Source: Planctomycetia bacterium (GTDB taxonomy: Bacteria; Planctomycetota; Planctomycetia; Pirellulales; JACPPG01). From it: a stretch of DNA of 64,000 nt. Each line of letters opens with the position of its first letter. The first letter of the stretch is position 1. Below the pieces are notes generated by a model that was not told the DNA's origin, ran no database searches, and was given only the letters and a program-made list of their open reading frames with translations. Shown here piece by piece: positions 7,859-17,495 of the stretch. The translations under genes were made by a program, and so were the position numbers. Where the stretch lies: positions 1 through 64,000 of the forward strand of contig JACPPG010000035.1 of NCBI GenBank assembly GCA_016191115.1, in the 5' to 3' direction.

Positions 7859-9700
7859 ATGGCACCCGACGCGCTGTTGCCCCTGGCCCTGATGTGCGCG
7901 TTGACATTCGCGTCGGGATGCGGGAGATCGGCTGACCAGCGAGGCGCGGCACCGGGTGAGTCCGCTCATGCCGCCGCGCCATCGACCGCGGCCGTGGATG
8001 CGCAGGGTGGTGCAAATTCACCCGGTCCAGATAGCGCTACCGATAGCGCAAGTTCCGAGACCTCCGGGATAAACCCGGAGGCTCGCGACACGGCGTCAAA
8101 GCCCGAGGAAGAGGAGGCGGCGCCGCCGGAGCCTGCGCCGCGCGAGCGCTTCGTGGTCTTTACGCCACGCGGCCCGCTTGTTTGCGAGGCGACGCTTTCG
8201 ATCGACGGCCGGCCGCACACGCGCGCTCTGGAACGGTTGGTCGACAAGGCCATGCAGGCGGCACAGCCCGACGGCGAGGGCACGGCCGCGTGGCGCAAGG
8301 TAGTCGCCAGCCCGCGGTTTCGCTATGGGCAGTTCGGCAACGTCACGATCAAGACGGACGAGGACCGGCGTCGGGCGGTGCTGCGCTACGACCGCAACCG
8401 CGACGATCGCGTGGACCGCGACGAGATGCGGCGTTTTCTCGCGCGCGATTCCGGGGGCGGCGGTGCGCTTGTCATCCATGCCGACGATCCCTATCGGGAT
8501 GCCAACATTGCCAATGCGGCGACGTGGCAACTGCTCGACGAGAATCACGACCAGCGTCTGTCGGCCGAGGAGCTTGCAGCGGCCGCCGACCGGCTGCGAA
8601 GTCGCGACGCGCTGGATGACGACGTGATCGTGGCTGGTGAATTGGACGTGATTTCCACGGCCCCGCCCGAGCAGGAGCGGCGCCGAACGCTGCACGTGGC
8701 CGTGGCGCACGCGCTTGCGCGCGACACGGCGTGGAACGCCCTGGAGTCGATCGTCAAGGAGCTTTACCCTGGAGACGTCCGGCAACCGGCCGATGGACGG
8801 CCGTGGTTGACCAACCTGCTCGCCGGGCTTGACGCTAACGACAATGGTTCGCTTTCGGCGAAGGAACTAATGGCGCTAGCGGACTGCGAGGCGAATGTGA
8901 CGCTGCAGGCGTCGTTGGGCCGCGATGCGAGTGGCTCGCCAGGCTCGCCCGCGCTTTCGGTTCCTTCGGAGGGTCTGCGGGGGATTGGCCCGCCCGCCGC
9001 GCTACGGACCGGGAATGACCTGGTGTGCCTGGACGTGCCGGGTCTGATCGTGGAGTTCTCTGTAGCGGACCGGGCCGCGACGATGGAAGATGCAACCGCG
9101 ATGGCGGCCAACCAATTCAAGCAGTTCGACAAGGACGCCAACGGCTATCTTGACCGGGACGAGTTTCGACTCACGGGCCAGGCCGGCGGCGTACTCGACG
9201 GACTGGATACCGACGGCGACGGGAAGCTCTATCCCAACGAACTGGCCGACTTTCTCGAAAACGAGCGGGCCGCGGCGCTCGCTTTGATTCACGTCGACGT
9301 GGGCCGGCTCGCGGACGCCCTGTTTGCGGCGCTCGACGCGAACGGCGATGGGCGCCTGGGCTCGCGGGAAATCGCCGGCGCCGCCGCGCGCCTCGAATCG
9401 TTCGACGCCGACGGCGATGGCCAGGTCAGCCCCGAGGAAATACCCGACTGCATGACGGTGCAACTGGTGCGGGAGCGGCGGAGCGCCGATCAACCGAACA
9501 TGCCACGGGCGGCCCGGCAGACACGCACGCTCCCGCGCAGCGGTCCGATCTGGTTCCAGCGAATGGACACTAACGGGGACGGCGATGTCGGGCCCGGTGA
9601 GTTTTTGGGCACTACCGAGCAATTTCGCAAGCTCGACGCCGATGGCGACGGCTTTATCGCGGCCGACGAAGCCGAGCGGGCCGCGGGCGCGGCGCACTAG
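7859..9700 (+). CDS. EF-hand repeat lipoprotein
   Basis: 613 residues from ATG 7859; an earlier in-frame GTG at 7790 overlapping the DUF1501 gene is possible. A lipoprotein signal ('LMCALTFASGCG') places the mature protein on a membrane surface. A low-complexity Ala/Ser/Pro/Glu stretch follows. At least nine EF-hand-like loops are spread through the protein at about residues 177, 227, 325, 424, 450, 493, 516, 570 and 594. The best are DTDGDGKLYPNEL, DANGDGRLGSREI, DADGDGQVSPEEI, DTNGDGDVGPGEF and DADGDGFIAADEA, which have canonical D-x-D-G-D-G spacing. Calcium binding is expected; the target is unknown. It is last in the plus-strand run that contains DUF1549 and DUF1501. Confidence 0.87.
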   Translation: MAPDALLPLALMCALTFASGCGRSADQRGAAPGESAHAAAPSTAAVDAQGGANSPGPDSATDSASSETSGINPEARDTASKPEEEEAAPPEPAPRERFVVFTPRGPLVCEATLSIDGRPHTRALERLVDKAMQAAQPDGEGTAAWRKVVASPRFRYGQFGNVTIKTDEDRRRAVLRYDRNRDDRVDRDEMRRFLARDSGGGGALVIHADDPYRDANIANAATWQLLDENHDQRLSAEELAAAADRLRSRDALDDDVIVAGELDVISTAPPEQERRRTLHVAVAHALARDTAWNALESIVKELYPGDVRQPADGRPWLTNLLAGLDANDNGSLSAKELMALADCEANVTLQASLGRDASGSPGSPALSVPSEGLRGIGPPAALRTGNDLVCLDVPGLIVEFSVADRAATMEDATAMAANQFKQFDKDANGYLDRDEFRLTGQAGGVLDGLDTDGDGKLYPNELADFLENERAAALALIHVDVGRLADALFAALDANGDGRLGSREIAGAAARLESFDADGDGQVSPEEIPDCMTVQLVRERRSADQPNMPRAARQTRTLPRSGPIWFQRMDTNGDGDVGPGEFLGTTEQFRKLDADGDGFIAADEAERAAGAAH

Positions 9701-9729
9701 GACTAGGCCCCCGGTGAGCCGCCGCGGCC

Positions 9730-9747
9730 GCGCGGCGCGCGCCGCGC
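9730..9747. terminator. GC palindrome between convergent genes
   Basis: An 18-bp perfect GC palindrome lies in the 100-bp gap between the convergent EF-hand and peroxidase genes. It could act as a bidirectional terminator, but there is no T-run and in such GC-rich DNA it may be chance. Confidence 0.3.
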
Positions 9748-9802
9748 CGCGGACCGCGACGACTTCATTCCAGCACCATCTTCGATCGAATCGTTAGCTT
9801 CG

Positions 9803-11947
9803 TTACGCGCTGCGGAAAAAATTCTCCAGCGCCGCCAGGTTGAGGTTCATGCCACGGCCACTGGATGTGGTCGTGTTGTTTCCAAGTGTCGCGTCGCTGG
9901 TGTTATCGGTTCGCATCGCCAGCAGTAGCGCATTGGCAACCGATTGCGAGTCGACCTGATCGGCTGCCGCGGTTGGCGCGCTGGTCGAAGTCAACTGTGT
10001 CGCGTTTGTCCGCACGCTGCGCATAACGCCGATGTTCACGCCGGTGAACAGCAAGCCGCCGCGCGTGATGGCGAACGTGCGACTAGGCTGCGTGCTGCCG
10101 TCGGCCATGACCACGGCCACCTGGTATTGGCCGGTCCGCAGTCCGTCTTGCACGTCGAAACGGTAGTTCCCGTGCGAGTCGGTCTTGTCCGTGGCAATGA
10201 CATCGCCCTCGTCGGCGTCGATGAGTTGGACCGTTCGCCCCGCCAGCCCCGGTTCGCCGCGGTCGATCCGTCCGTCCCGATCGAGATCGGCGTACACGTT
10301 GCCGGTCACGGCGGCCGAGAAGAAGAAGGCGTTCGACTGCAGGTTGGTCAGGTCGGTGTTGCGGCGGATGATGTCCGTAAGCGTCGTGTGCTCGAGCTTG
10401 TCCAGCGTCGTCCCGGAGAAGGTCCTCTCGTACCAGTAGCGGTCGCCGTCGCGCAACCGCTCGAACTGGTCGGAGATAATCGCCTTCAACGTCGGACCGA
10501 CGCTTGCGCCGCGCACGTGATCTTCCGCCAGCGCGCCGACCCACAGATCGATGTTGTTGACGCTGCCGTACAGTTGCTTGAGCTGTGCTTGCACCTCGGG
10601 ATCGGAAGTGATCTGGGAAAAATCGGTCACCTTCGCCAACCCGTAGGCCTGTCGTACCGAGTTATAGTCGGCCAATCCATGGTCGCGGCCGCGCTGAATG
10701 TTCAGGCTGGCCAGGTCCAGGCCGCCGGCGCCCGGAGGTCCAAACAGGAAGTTGCGGACGCTGTTGACGATGGTGTTGTCGATCTCCGAAGCTGGGTCCG
10801 ACGCCAGGTATTTGAGCACCGGGTCGATGCCGTTGGCGGTGAGCTCCGGCGGATTGAAGAACGCCTGGCTCAACGGAATCCCATCGGCGACTTCGTTTCC
10901 CTGGTTGTCCAGGAACTCGACGTCGTTTCCCAGCATCGTGTGCCCAACCCGGAACGCCGCCGCGGAGAACTCGTTGGCGATGCCCGGATTGACCTTCGCG
11001 TTGTAGCCGGCATAACGGTCCAGCGCGCCTTGTCCGAGCAGGGCCGGCAGCCACTGGTTGTAGGTGATCGACTGGATTTCGGCGATCACGATGGCGCGGG
11101 CCTTCTGGTAGACCTGCTCGTCGTTGAGCGTGGGATCGCCGGCGGCGATTTTGCCGGCCCAGTAGTTGTGCTCGCGGACGAACAGCGTTTGCATGGCCGT
11201 GAGCTCGATGTTCTCGTTGGCGCGGACGTCGCCGGCCGCGAACAGTTGGCTGTCCGGCACGATGCGCGAATCGTTAGCCATCGGTAGGGCTCCACCGGGC
11301 AGATAGTCCGTATTGTTGTACGGCAGCATGTCGCCGGCGCTGGTTTTCAGCTTGCCGCCCTGGAGCGTCCGCAGGGCCTTCGCCGTGGCGGTGTCCGAGC
11401 CGTAGACCATCGAGCCGTCCATCCAGGACGTGATCGTGTTGACCTGCTGGCGGGCATTGGTCGTGCCCGTCGCCGGATCGAACTTGGAGCGGTTCAGCTT
11501 GATCGTCTGCGTGCCGATCCCGTTGGGGTCGAACTGGGGATCGCCGGTGGGCACGGCCACGTTGAAGGGCTGGGCGGGGCTGGCGCCCGTCGTCAAGTCG
11601 AGATCGTGATCGATGAACTGCCCCCAGACGTAGATCATCGCCGACAGGTTCCGGTCGTTGATGATGTCCGCGTCTCCCTGATCGGCGATCACGTTGCTGA
11701 TCTCCCGGGCGCTGGGCCGATTGGCGCCGGCCGGCGCGGAAAGTCCGTCGGCATAAGCGGCCGGCGCGGTGCGCAACAAGTCGGTGCCGGCACTGCCCCA
11801 GGTGGGGTGCAAGAGGTTGTTTCCGCTGCCATCGATGCTCCTGGTGGCAAGCACCGACGTCAGGGCGGCCGTCAGGTCGGTCGCCAACAATGTTCGACTC
11901 TCGAGCTCTTCGATCGATAACTTCACATGCTTTTGCTTCGTTCTCAT
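9803..11947 (-). CDS. Secreted animal-type haem peroxidase with SdrD/Cna-B-like domain
   Basis: 714 residues from ATG 11947, chosen because GAGGG lies 7 nt upstream and the protein then opens with the planctomycete leader motif 'LSIEELESRTLLATDL'. The animal peroxidase (An_peroxidase) domain covers about 45-545. Distal His114 is in 'GQFIDHDLDL', the catalytic Arg242 and haem-linking Glu245 are in 'RANENIEL', and proximal His336 is in 'FRVGHTML'. A bacterial-type beta-sandwich follows ('TGNVYADLDRDGRIDRGEPG' to about 650), then a C-terminal tail. It probably makes oxidants such as hypohalous acids outside the cell. It is transcribed divergently from the histidine kinase. Confidence 0.93.
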   Translation of the reverse strand: MRTKQKHVKLSIEELESRTLLATDLTAALTSVLATRSIDGSGNNLLHPTWGSAGTDLLRTAPAAYADGLSAPAGANRPSAREISNVIADQGDADIINDRNLSAMIYVWGQFIDHDLDLTTGASPAQPFNVAVPTGDPQFDPNGIGTQTIKLNRSKFDPATGTTNARQQVNTITSWMDGSMVYGSDTATAKALRTLQGGKLKTSAGDMLPYNNTDYLPGGALPMANDSRIVPDSQLFAAGDVRANENIELTAMQTLFVREHNYWAGKIAAGDPTLNDEQVYQKARAIVIAEIQSITYNQWLPALLGQGALDRYAGYNAKVNPGIANEFSAAAFRVGHTMLGNDVEFLDNQGNEVADGIPLSQAFFNPPELTANGIDPVLKYLASDPASEIDNTIVNSVRNFLFGPPGAGGLDLASLNIQRGRDHGLADYNSVRQAYGLAKVTDFSQITSDPEVQAQLKQLYGSVNNIDLWVGALAEDHVRGASVGPTLKAIISDQFERLRDGDRYWYERTFSGTTLDKLEHTTLTDIIRRNTDLTNLQSNAFFFSAAVTGNVYADLDRDGRIDRGEPGLAGRTVQLIDADEGDVIATDKTDSHGNYRFDVQDGLRTGQYQVAVVMADGSTQPSRTFAITRGGLLFTGVNIGVMRSVRTNATQLTSTSAPTAAADQVDSQSVANALLLAMRTDNTSDATLGNNTTTSSGRGMNLNLAALENFFRSA

Positions 11948-12716
11948 CGTGGTTCCCTCAACGTTGCGGAACGTGTACACACCCCCGTAAACACGCGCGG
12001 ACAAAACTGGCTCATCGAGCGAGTCAGGGCGGCGGCGCCGGCCACGTCGACAAAAGCGGCGGCGGCGCTGCTGTGGGCGCGCGGCCGGGCGCGGACGGTC
12101 GCCGGGACTCGCGCGCAAGCGTCAACGGAGCAGAGGTGGTACGGCCAGGGCGCAGAGATGCACACTCGCGCGCTGACCGGCGAGAAACGACAATCGTCGC
12201 CGTCGAGGCGACGTCTCGAGCGCGGCGCAAAGCGCACGCCCGCCCAAGACGGGAGAGCAACACAGATTGCACGCAGGTACCGCTGACCGTGACCCAACGG
12301 ACCAGCCCAGTCCGCGCCGGGTCGCGCTGCCAAGAGCAGCGATTGATCGGCCGACGTTAAGTATTGATGGTATTCGCGGCGTTGTAAAGAAAAATGTTTG
12401 AAACGAAGAGGGTGTATTTAGGGGCAACTGCAACTAATTCTGTTTCGTTCTATGAGGATGCTGTGTGCTGGGCGTTGCTTCCACAACATGTGAGTTCCGC
12501 GCACCGCAAATCGAGAAGCGCGCGAACTATCCAAGGCTTTGTGTGGGAACGTGCAATGGTGCGCTTTGCAGCGGGGCGACTCCGCGGACCTTCAGCTTTC
12601 GGGGTTCGCCGTCGCTGCCCCCCGGAAGACACCCAGAGTCGCGAGCAGCACCCCCACCGTTGAGCGGTTTTCCCGTGGTGCGGGGGGTTCGCGAGAACGG
12701 CTATAATGGAGGCCAC
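11948..12716. other. 769-bp divergent intergenic region
   Basis: Separates the divergent peroxidase and histidine-kinase genes, so it should hold both promoters. The stretch 12360-12460 is distinctly more AT-rich than its surroundings. I see no convincing gene, RNA or repeat. Small open frames here are arginine/alanine-rich and look like GC-rich noise. Confidence 0.5.
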
Positions 12717-14681
12717 ATGGAATGGGGCATGCCGCCGTTCCCTCACTCATTTGTGAACACTGTGGTCAATAGCGTGCGAGTCCGCTTGACGAGCATTGCG
12801 ATCGCCGTGATAGCCGTATCCTTGGCTGCCGCGGCACGCCTGGTCTTGAACGAGCTCGTGGGAGACGAGGTCCCTTTCCTGACATTCTTTCCCGCCGTTT
12901 TGGTGGCCGCCTTGTATGGCGGGAGACGGGGCGGGGTGTTGGCCACGGCGCTAGCGGCGCTCGTGGCCATGGGCTTGTCTCGCGACTGGTCGCCAGGCGC
13001 ACTGCGCACCGGCGACATCGTGCTGGTGGCCAGCTTCGTCGGCGTCAACTTGATTATCGTTTGGCTGGCCGATCGCTTCGCCCAGACGCGCAAGGAGGCG
13101 GATGCCTCATTAGCGGCCCGGGCACGGGCGGATTCACAGGTCGCCCAGGTCCTCGATACGATCACCGACGCCTTCGCCACTTTTGATCGTCAATGGCGCT
13201 ATGTCTACGTGAATGACTCGGCGATGAAGGTCTATGGGCTGCGGCGCGACGAGTTCCTTGGCCGGATTCTGTGGGAGCAGTTTCCGCATCTCGTCGGAAC
13301 GGAATTCGAGCGGCGCGCGCGGCGGGCCATGGAGACAGGCCACCCGGATCGCTTCGAGTATTTTGCGCAACGCCTCGGCCGTTGGTTTGATTATCGGTTG
13401 TACCCATCGCCCGGCGGTCTCTCGCTGTACGCGACGGACATTCACGAACGGAAACGAGCGGCTGAGGAGTTGCAGGCCCTGCTCGCCCGTGAGCGCGCCG
13501 CCCGCAGCGATGCCGAGCACGCGGGACGGCTGAAGGACGAATTCCTGGCGACGCTCTCTCATGAGCTGCGCACGCCGCTCAACGCCATCCTGGGATGGGC
13601 CTCCTTCATTCGCATGAGCGAGATGAAGGAAGACGAGCTGGCCGACGCCATGGCAACCATCGAGCGGAATGCGCGCGTCCAGGCACAACTGATCGACGAT
13701 CTATTGGACATGAACCAAATCCTTTCCGGTAAATTGCACCTCGACGTGCAGGAAGTCGACCTGCCGTTGGTCGTCCAGGCGGCGCTCGAGACGTTGCGGC
13801 CGGCGGCCGATGCGAAGCAGATCCGCATCCAGAAGGTGATCGACACACAGACGGGCCCCGTCCTGGGCGACCCCGCCCGCCTTCAACAGATCGTCTGGAA
13901 TCTTCTCTCCAACGCCGTCAAGTTCACGCCCAAGGACGGCCGCGTGCGGATCGCCCTCAAGCGTGACGGCTCGGCGGTCGAAATCGTCGTCGCCGACACG
14001 GGCGAGGGAATAAAGCCGGAGTTTTTGCCGTACGTATTTGACCGATTTCGCCAATCCGACGCTTCGACCACCCGCAGGCACGGCGGTTTGGGTCTCGGGT
14101 TATCGATCGTGCGGCACCTGGTAGAGCTGCAGGGAGGCACGGTCTCAGCCACGAGTGCCGGGGAGGGACAAGGGGCCACGTTTACCGTCCGATTCCCCCT
14201 CCTTGCCGTGCACTGGCATCGCATGGACCACAAGCACCATGCGACCGCGGTCGCGCCTTCGGCGCTCGACGGATTGCCGCTGGCGCCGCGGCTTGATGGC
14301 GTCAAAGTCCTCGTGGTCGACGACGAGCCCGACGCCTCGCAGCTTGTGAAGCGGGTCCTCGAGGAGCGCCATGCCACGGTCGAGACCGCGGGCTCGGCCG
14401 CCGAGGCGCTCGAGCGGATCGCGATCTTGCAGCCGGACGTCCTCATCAGCGACATCGGCATGCCCGATGCGGACGGCTACGAGCTGATCCGGCGACTTCG
14501 GGCCCTGCCCGAAAGCGCACTCGCCGATGTTCCCGCGGTGGCATTGACGGCCTTTGCCAGGGCCGTGGACCGGGAGCGCTCGACGCAGGCAGGCTACCAG
14601 GTCCATCTCGCGAAGCCGGTCGAATCGACGGAACTGGTGGCGGTCGTTGCTAATCTCGCGGGCCGGACGGAATCGGCCTGA
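12717..14681 (+). CDS. Hybrid sensor histidine kinase with C-terminal receiver
   Basis: 654 residues. ATG 12717 is chosen because GGAGG lies 4-8 nt upstream and the protein then opens just before its first membrane helix. Order: a DUF4118-like four-helix membrane region (about 20-125), a PAS domain (about 140-245; 'DAFATFDRQWRYVYVNDSA'), HisKA with phospho-acceptor His282 in 'LSHELRTPLN', and an HATPase with 'NLLSNAVKFTP', 'DTGEGI' and 'GLGLGLSIV'. A receiver domain (about 530-650) has 'VLVVDDEPD', acceptor Asp579 in 'ISDIGMPD' and a conserved Lys in 'AKPVE'. The signal sensed is unknown, and no partner regulator is adjacent. A hairpin follows the stop. Confidence 0.94.
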   Translation: MEWGMPPFPHSFVNTVVNSVRVRLTSIAIAVIAVSLAAAARLVLNELVGDEVPFLTFFPAVLVAALYGGRRGGVLATALAALVAMGLSRDWSPGALRTGDIVLVASFVGVNLIIVWLADRFAQTRKEADASLAARARADSQVAQVLDTITDAFATFDRQWRYVYVNDSAMKVYGLRRDEFLGRILWEQFPHLVGTEFERRARRAMETGHPDRFEYFAQRLGRWFDYRLYPSPGGLSLYATDIHERKRAAEELQALLARERAARSDAEHAGRLKDEFLATLSHELRTPLNAILGWASFIRMSEMKEDELADAMATIERNARVQAQLIDDLLDMNQILSGKLHLDVQEVDLPLVVQAALETLRPAADAKQIRIQKVIDTQTGPVLGDPARLQQIVWNLLSNAVKFTPKDGRVRIALKRDGSAVEIVVADTGEGIKPEFLPYVFDRFRQSDASTTRRHGGLGLGLSIVRHLVELQGGTVSATSAGEGQGATFTVRFPLLAVHWHRMDHKHHATAVAPSALDGLPLAPRLDGVKVLVVDDEPDASQLVKRVLEERHATVETAGSAAEALERIAILQPDVLISDIGMPDADGYELIRRLRALPESALADVPAVALTAFARAVDRERSTQAGYQVHLAKPVESTELVAVVANLAGRTESA

Positions 14682-14694
14682 GGCATTAGAGAAT

Positions 14695-14728
14695 GAGCCG
14701 CCGAGACGCGCCTGACTCTCGGCGGCTC
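14695..14728 (+). terminator. Hairpin after the histidine kinase
   Basis: Perfect 12-bp inverted repeat (GAGCCGCCGAGA at 14695-14706, TCTCGGCGGCTC at 14717-14728, 10-nt loop) starting 14 bp after the kinase stop. The position fits a terminator, though there is no T-run; it could serve both converging genes. Confidence 0.6.
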
Positions 14729-14816
14729 AACCGCCGCCTCACGATTTGATCGTCGTGATGCGACCGATACCCACCGGCCACGTCGGCCGTGTGCGGCGCG
14801 GATCGGCCGGCACGCC

Positions 14817-15332
14817 TCAATCGCGCGCGATACATGAGCGGGCATATTTGCCCCAGGCACTAGCCGCGTCGAGCCGCGCATACTGGCGCCACCAGGGCTG
14901 GGCCTCGTCCGACAAACCTTGGTCCTGAAGGCAATCGGCCAGGTTGTAAATGGCATCCGCGAACCATGGCGCCAGACTGTTGGCTCGCTTGAATGCCCAG
15001 CTTGCGTCGTCAAGCTGGCCAAGATCGGCGAGCACGACGCCCAGGTTGTTCCACGCCTCATGGAAAGACGGCTCGCTGCGCACTGCCTCGCGCAACAGGT
15101 CAATGGCCTCGGCCTTGCGCCGCAGCCGATAGAGCACGTTCGCCAGGTTGAAGCAGACGCTCGCCGTGGTCCGCCCATTGACCAGTGCGCGGCGGTAGGC
15201 CGCCTGCGCCTCGTGCAGACGCCCGGCGTCCTCGTGCTCGCACCCGCGCTCGAACCAGGCCTCCGCGGCCAGAGGATCGCCCGGGCGCGGCCGGCGAGTC
15301 CTGCCGATCAAGATCCGTCCCATCCGTCCCAT
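14817..15332 (-). CDS. Tetratricopeptide repeat protein
   Basis: 171 residues from the ATG at 15332 (a second ATG lies three codons on). At least three TPR units are readable: 'AWFERGCEHEDAGRLHEAQ', 'NLANVLYRLRRKAEAIDLL' and 'NNLGVVLADLGQLDDASWA', then a degenerate fourth. TPRs usually bind other proteins. There is no signal peptide, so a cytoplasmic role is likely. It starts 19 bp after the Ku stop on the same strand and is probably cotranscribed with it; whether it takes part in end-joining is unknown. Confidence 0.85.
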   Translation of the reverse strand: MGRMGRILIGRTRRPRPGDPLAAEAWFERGCEHEDAGRLHEAQAAYRRALVNGRTTASVCFNLANVLYRLRRKAEAIDLLREAVRSEPSFHEAWNNLGVVLADLGQLDDASWAFKRANSLAPWFADAIYNLADCLQDQGLSDEAQPWWRQYARLDAASAWGKYARSCIARD

Positions 15333-15351
15333 CCTTGTTGTCGCTAAGTGC

Positions 15352-16215
15352 TTATGACGACTTCCGGGTTTTGGCCGCCGTCTTGGGCCGTTGGCTGGCC
15401 GCCAGTTTCTTGGGCGGCTTGGCGGCACGCGCGGGCTCGCCGCTGGCGCGGGCCACGCTCTTCTTCAAGGCGTCCATCAGATTGACGATGGCCGGCTGCT
15501 CCTCGGCCGGCGGGGCGACGAGCTCGTGCCCGGCGACCTTGGCCTCGATCAGCGCCCGCAGCTTGTGCGTGTAGGTGTCCTCGTACTTGGAAAAATCGAA
15601 CTTCTTGGCGGTCGAAGCCTTGATGAGCGTCTCGGCCAACTTCAATTCCTCGGCCGTGACCTTGGCGTCGCCAACTTCGAGCTGCTCGGGTTGCCGCATT
15701 TCGTCGGCGTAGCTCAGCATGCACATCGCCAAGAACTCGCCATGCGGCCGGATCAGAACGAGCTGCTCGCGGCTGAACATGACGCCTTGGCCTATCGCAT
15801 ATTTGTTCTGCCGTTTCATCGCCTCGTTCAGCACGCCGTACGGCTTGATGCCGGCGATGCCGTCCGGGACCAGGTAGTAGCTGCGACCGTCCAGATACAA
15901 ATCGTCGATCGCTTCGGGCGAGACGAAAGTGTCGAGGTTGACGGCTTTTTCGGCCTCGGTCCGCATGGCGTCCAGCTCGCCCGGCTCGATGACGACGTAC
16001 TGGTCCTTGGCGTACTCGTAGCCGGAGACGATTTCCTCGTTGCTCACCTCGCCGTGCACGGGGCAGACCTTGACGTAACGAATGCGGCTGTGATCCTTGT
16101 CGTGCAACTGGTTCAGCGTGATCTTACCACGGCCACTCTCGCGGACGTTGAAGGCCTGGACAGGAACGGTGACCAGACTGAGCCTGAGGACGCCCTTCCA
16201 GCTATAACGTGCCAT
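15352..16215 (-). CDS. ku: Bacterial Ku protein (non-homologous end joining)
   Basis: 287 residues from ATG 16215 (MARYSWKG, the family's standard opening). The Ku core spans about 1-250: 'LRLSLVTVPVQAFNV', 'LNQLHDKDHSRIRYVKVCPV', 'EYAKDQYVVIEPGEL', 'YYLVPDG' and 'FSREQLVLIRP'. A Lys/Arg/Ala-rich tail follows, as in many bacterial Kus. Ku homodimers bind double-strand DNA ends and recruit LigD for repair. No ligD lies in this window; the downstream neighbour encodes a TPR protein. Confidence 0.95.
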   Translation of the reverse strand: MARYSWKGVLRLSLVTVPVQAFNVRESGRGKITLNQLHDKDHSRIRYVKVCPVHGEVSNEEIVSGYEYAKDQYVVIEPGELDAMRTEAEKAVNLDTFVSPEAIDDLYLDGRSYYLVPDGIAGIKPYGVLNEAMKRQNKYAIGQGVMFSREQLVLIRPHGEFLAMCMLSYADEMRQPEQLEVGDAKVTAEELKLAETLIKASTAKKFDFSKYEDTYTHKLRALIEAKVAGHELVAPPAEEQPAIVNLMDALKKSVARASGEPARAAKPPKKLAASQRPKTAAKTRKSS

Positions 16216-16427
16216 CGATCGCAACCCGTATGCAGTTAAAGGAGACTTTCGCGCGGCTCCTTCCCACGGATTCGGTCCCTCGTGCCCTCAGCTAGCATAG
16301 CATTGCTAGCATGATTTGCAGCGGGGGAAAATTGGCCACCCGGACCTTAAGAGGCCACGCCGTTTCGCGGGCGCGATTGCGGGCCGATCGAAGCCCCGTG
16401 CGATTCTTTCGGCCCCCAAAGACTTCT

Positions 16428-17225
16428 TCAAGCCGCACCGTCGATCGGCTTGCGGCACACGATGTACAGGCGGCCAGAATGCGGCAACCGGGCGAACGCA
16501 TCGAAGGATTCGGCGAGTCGGCCTTCGCAGACCTGCGCCTCCGACCCGATGGCCGCCAGCTCGAACCCGGCGTTGGTAAACAGCTCCACCGCTTCCGGTT
16601 CGCGGAACCAGTAGACGTACGGTCCGCGGTCCCAAAGCGCGCTCCAGTTCGGAGCGTTTTGCAGCCGCAACCACGGCTGATACTGAAGACTCAGCCGTCG
16701 GAACGTCAGCTTCCGCAACAAGTACTGGTAAGCGAGCAACGCCTTGAACGCGAGAGACCGCGTTCGGCCGCGCAAGCCTAAGAGCGTGACAATCAAGACT
16801 CCGCCTGGGCGAAGAACCCGGTACGCCTCGCGAGCGGCCCGCTGTCGGTCTGCCTCTTCGGGGAGAAAGCACAACACCTGCTGCAAGTACATGAGTTGAT
16901 CGAAGCTGTCGTCCCCGTAGTCCAACGACCGGGCGTCCTGGACGCGAAATGAAATCCGGCCTGCGGTGTCGCGCCGCGATGCCGCCTCGACGAACTGGGG
17001 GAGATAGTCAAAACCGTGCAGATCGGTGTAGCCGCGCGCCTGCATGGCCAACAGCAGCCGGCCGCCGCCGCAGCCGGCTTCGAGCGTCTTGAGGTCCGGC
17101 CTCAGGTAGTTCTCGATAAGGAACTGCTCGCCGGGCTCAAATCCTTCCCGATCGGACCATAGTCCAAACTCGGACTTGAGAAACACGTCTTTGTTGTCAT
17201 GCAGAGTTTCGGCAGGGGGGTGCAT
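16428..17225 (-). CDS. Class I SAM-dependent methyltransferase
   Basis: 265 residues from the ATG at 17225, giving MHPPAETLHDNKDVFLKSEF. Extending to an earlier start would read through a family B mobile element, so that start is rejected. The Rossmann motif I is 'LEAGCGGGRLLLAM', followed by an acidic 'HGFDYLPQFV', motif 'VQDARSLDYGDDSFDQLMYL' and the post-motif 'AREAYRVLRPGGVLIV'. The C-terminal half is substrate-specific and not recognised. It is a monocistronic gene divergent from the sulfatase; the acceptor is unknown. Confidence 0.9.
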   Translation of the reverse strand: MHPPAETLHDNKDVFLKSEFGLWSDREGFEPGEQFLIENYLRPDLKTLEAGCGGGRLLLAMQARGYTDLHGFDYLPQFVEAASRRDTAGRISFRVQDARSLDYGDDSFDQLMYLQQVLCFLPEEADRQRAAREAYRVLRPGGVLIVTLLGLRGRTRSLAFKALLAYQYLLRKLTFRRLSLQYQPWLRLQNAPNWSALWDRGPYVYWFREPEAVELFTNAGFELAAIGSEAQVCEGRLAESFDAFARLPHSGRLYIVCRKPIDGAA

Positions 17226-17279
17226 CGTCGTCTTTTCAGTCAAGGTCCTTCCTCGCAGGTTGGCACGCCAAGAAACCCT

Positions 17280-17403
17280 CAGGAGAACTGCGAAGTCCTT
17301 GGAGAGGGGGTCAGGCACATTTTTCGGCCGAAGGTCCTTCGGAAGAATTGAAAACCGCGTGCGCCGAAAAATGAGCCACACCCCGGACTTTGCAGTTCTC
17401 CTG
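17280..17403 (+). mobile_element. Family B MITE-like element, copy 1
   Basis: A 124-bp element with 12-bp ends CAGGAGAACTGC ... GCAGTTCTCCTG (perfect inverted repeat). It is flanked on both sides by the same 10 bp, AAGAAACCCT (17270-17279 and 17404-17413), a clean target-site duplication. Inside, the arms read GGGGGTCAGGCACATTTTTC and, from the other end, GGGTGTGGCTCATTTTTC. It lies in the divergent gap between the methyltransferase and sulfatase genes. There is no transposase gene inside. Confidence 0.93.
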
Positions 17404-17495
17404 AAGAAACCCTTGAGAGCGTCGTACCCCACCCGAATTGTAACTACAATCGATGTGCCTTTGGAACGGCTCTACGCCATTCGAGGTGATCTGGT

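Noticed and set aside
12702..12707. TATAAT just before the histidine-kinase start
   Set aside because: A transcript started from it would begin about at the ATG and would not include the GGAGG at 12708-12712. No -35 box is at the right distance. It is more likely chance.
16291..16312. Repeat GCTAGCAT-(6 nt)-GCTAGCAT upstream of ku
   Set aside because: Two 8-bp direct repeats could be a binding site, but there is nothing else to support them and no regulator is known.
17437..17450. ATTGTAACTACAAT palindrome as a possible BlaI-type operator before the sulfatase
   Set aside because: The half-sites are TGTA..TACA, the reverse order of the TACA..TGTA used by BlaI/MecI. It could bind another regulator, but one short palindrome is not enough to claim it.
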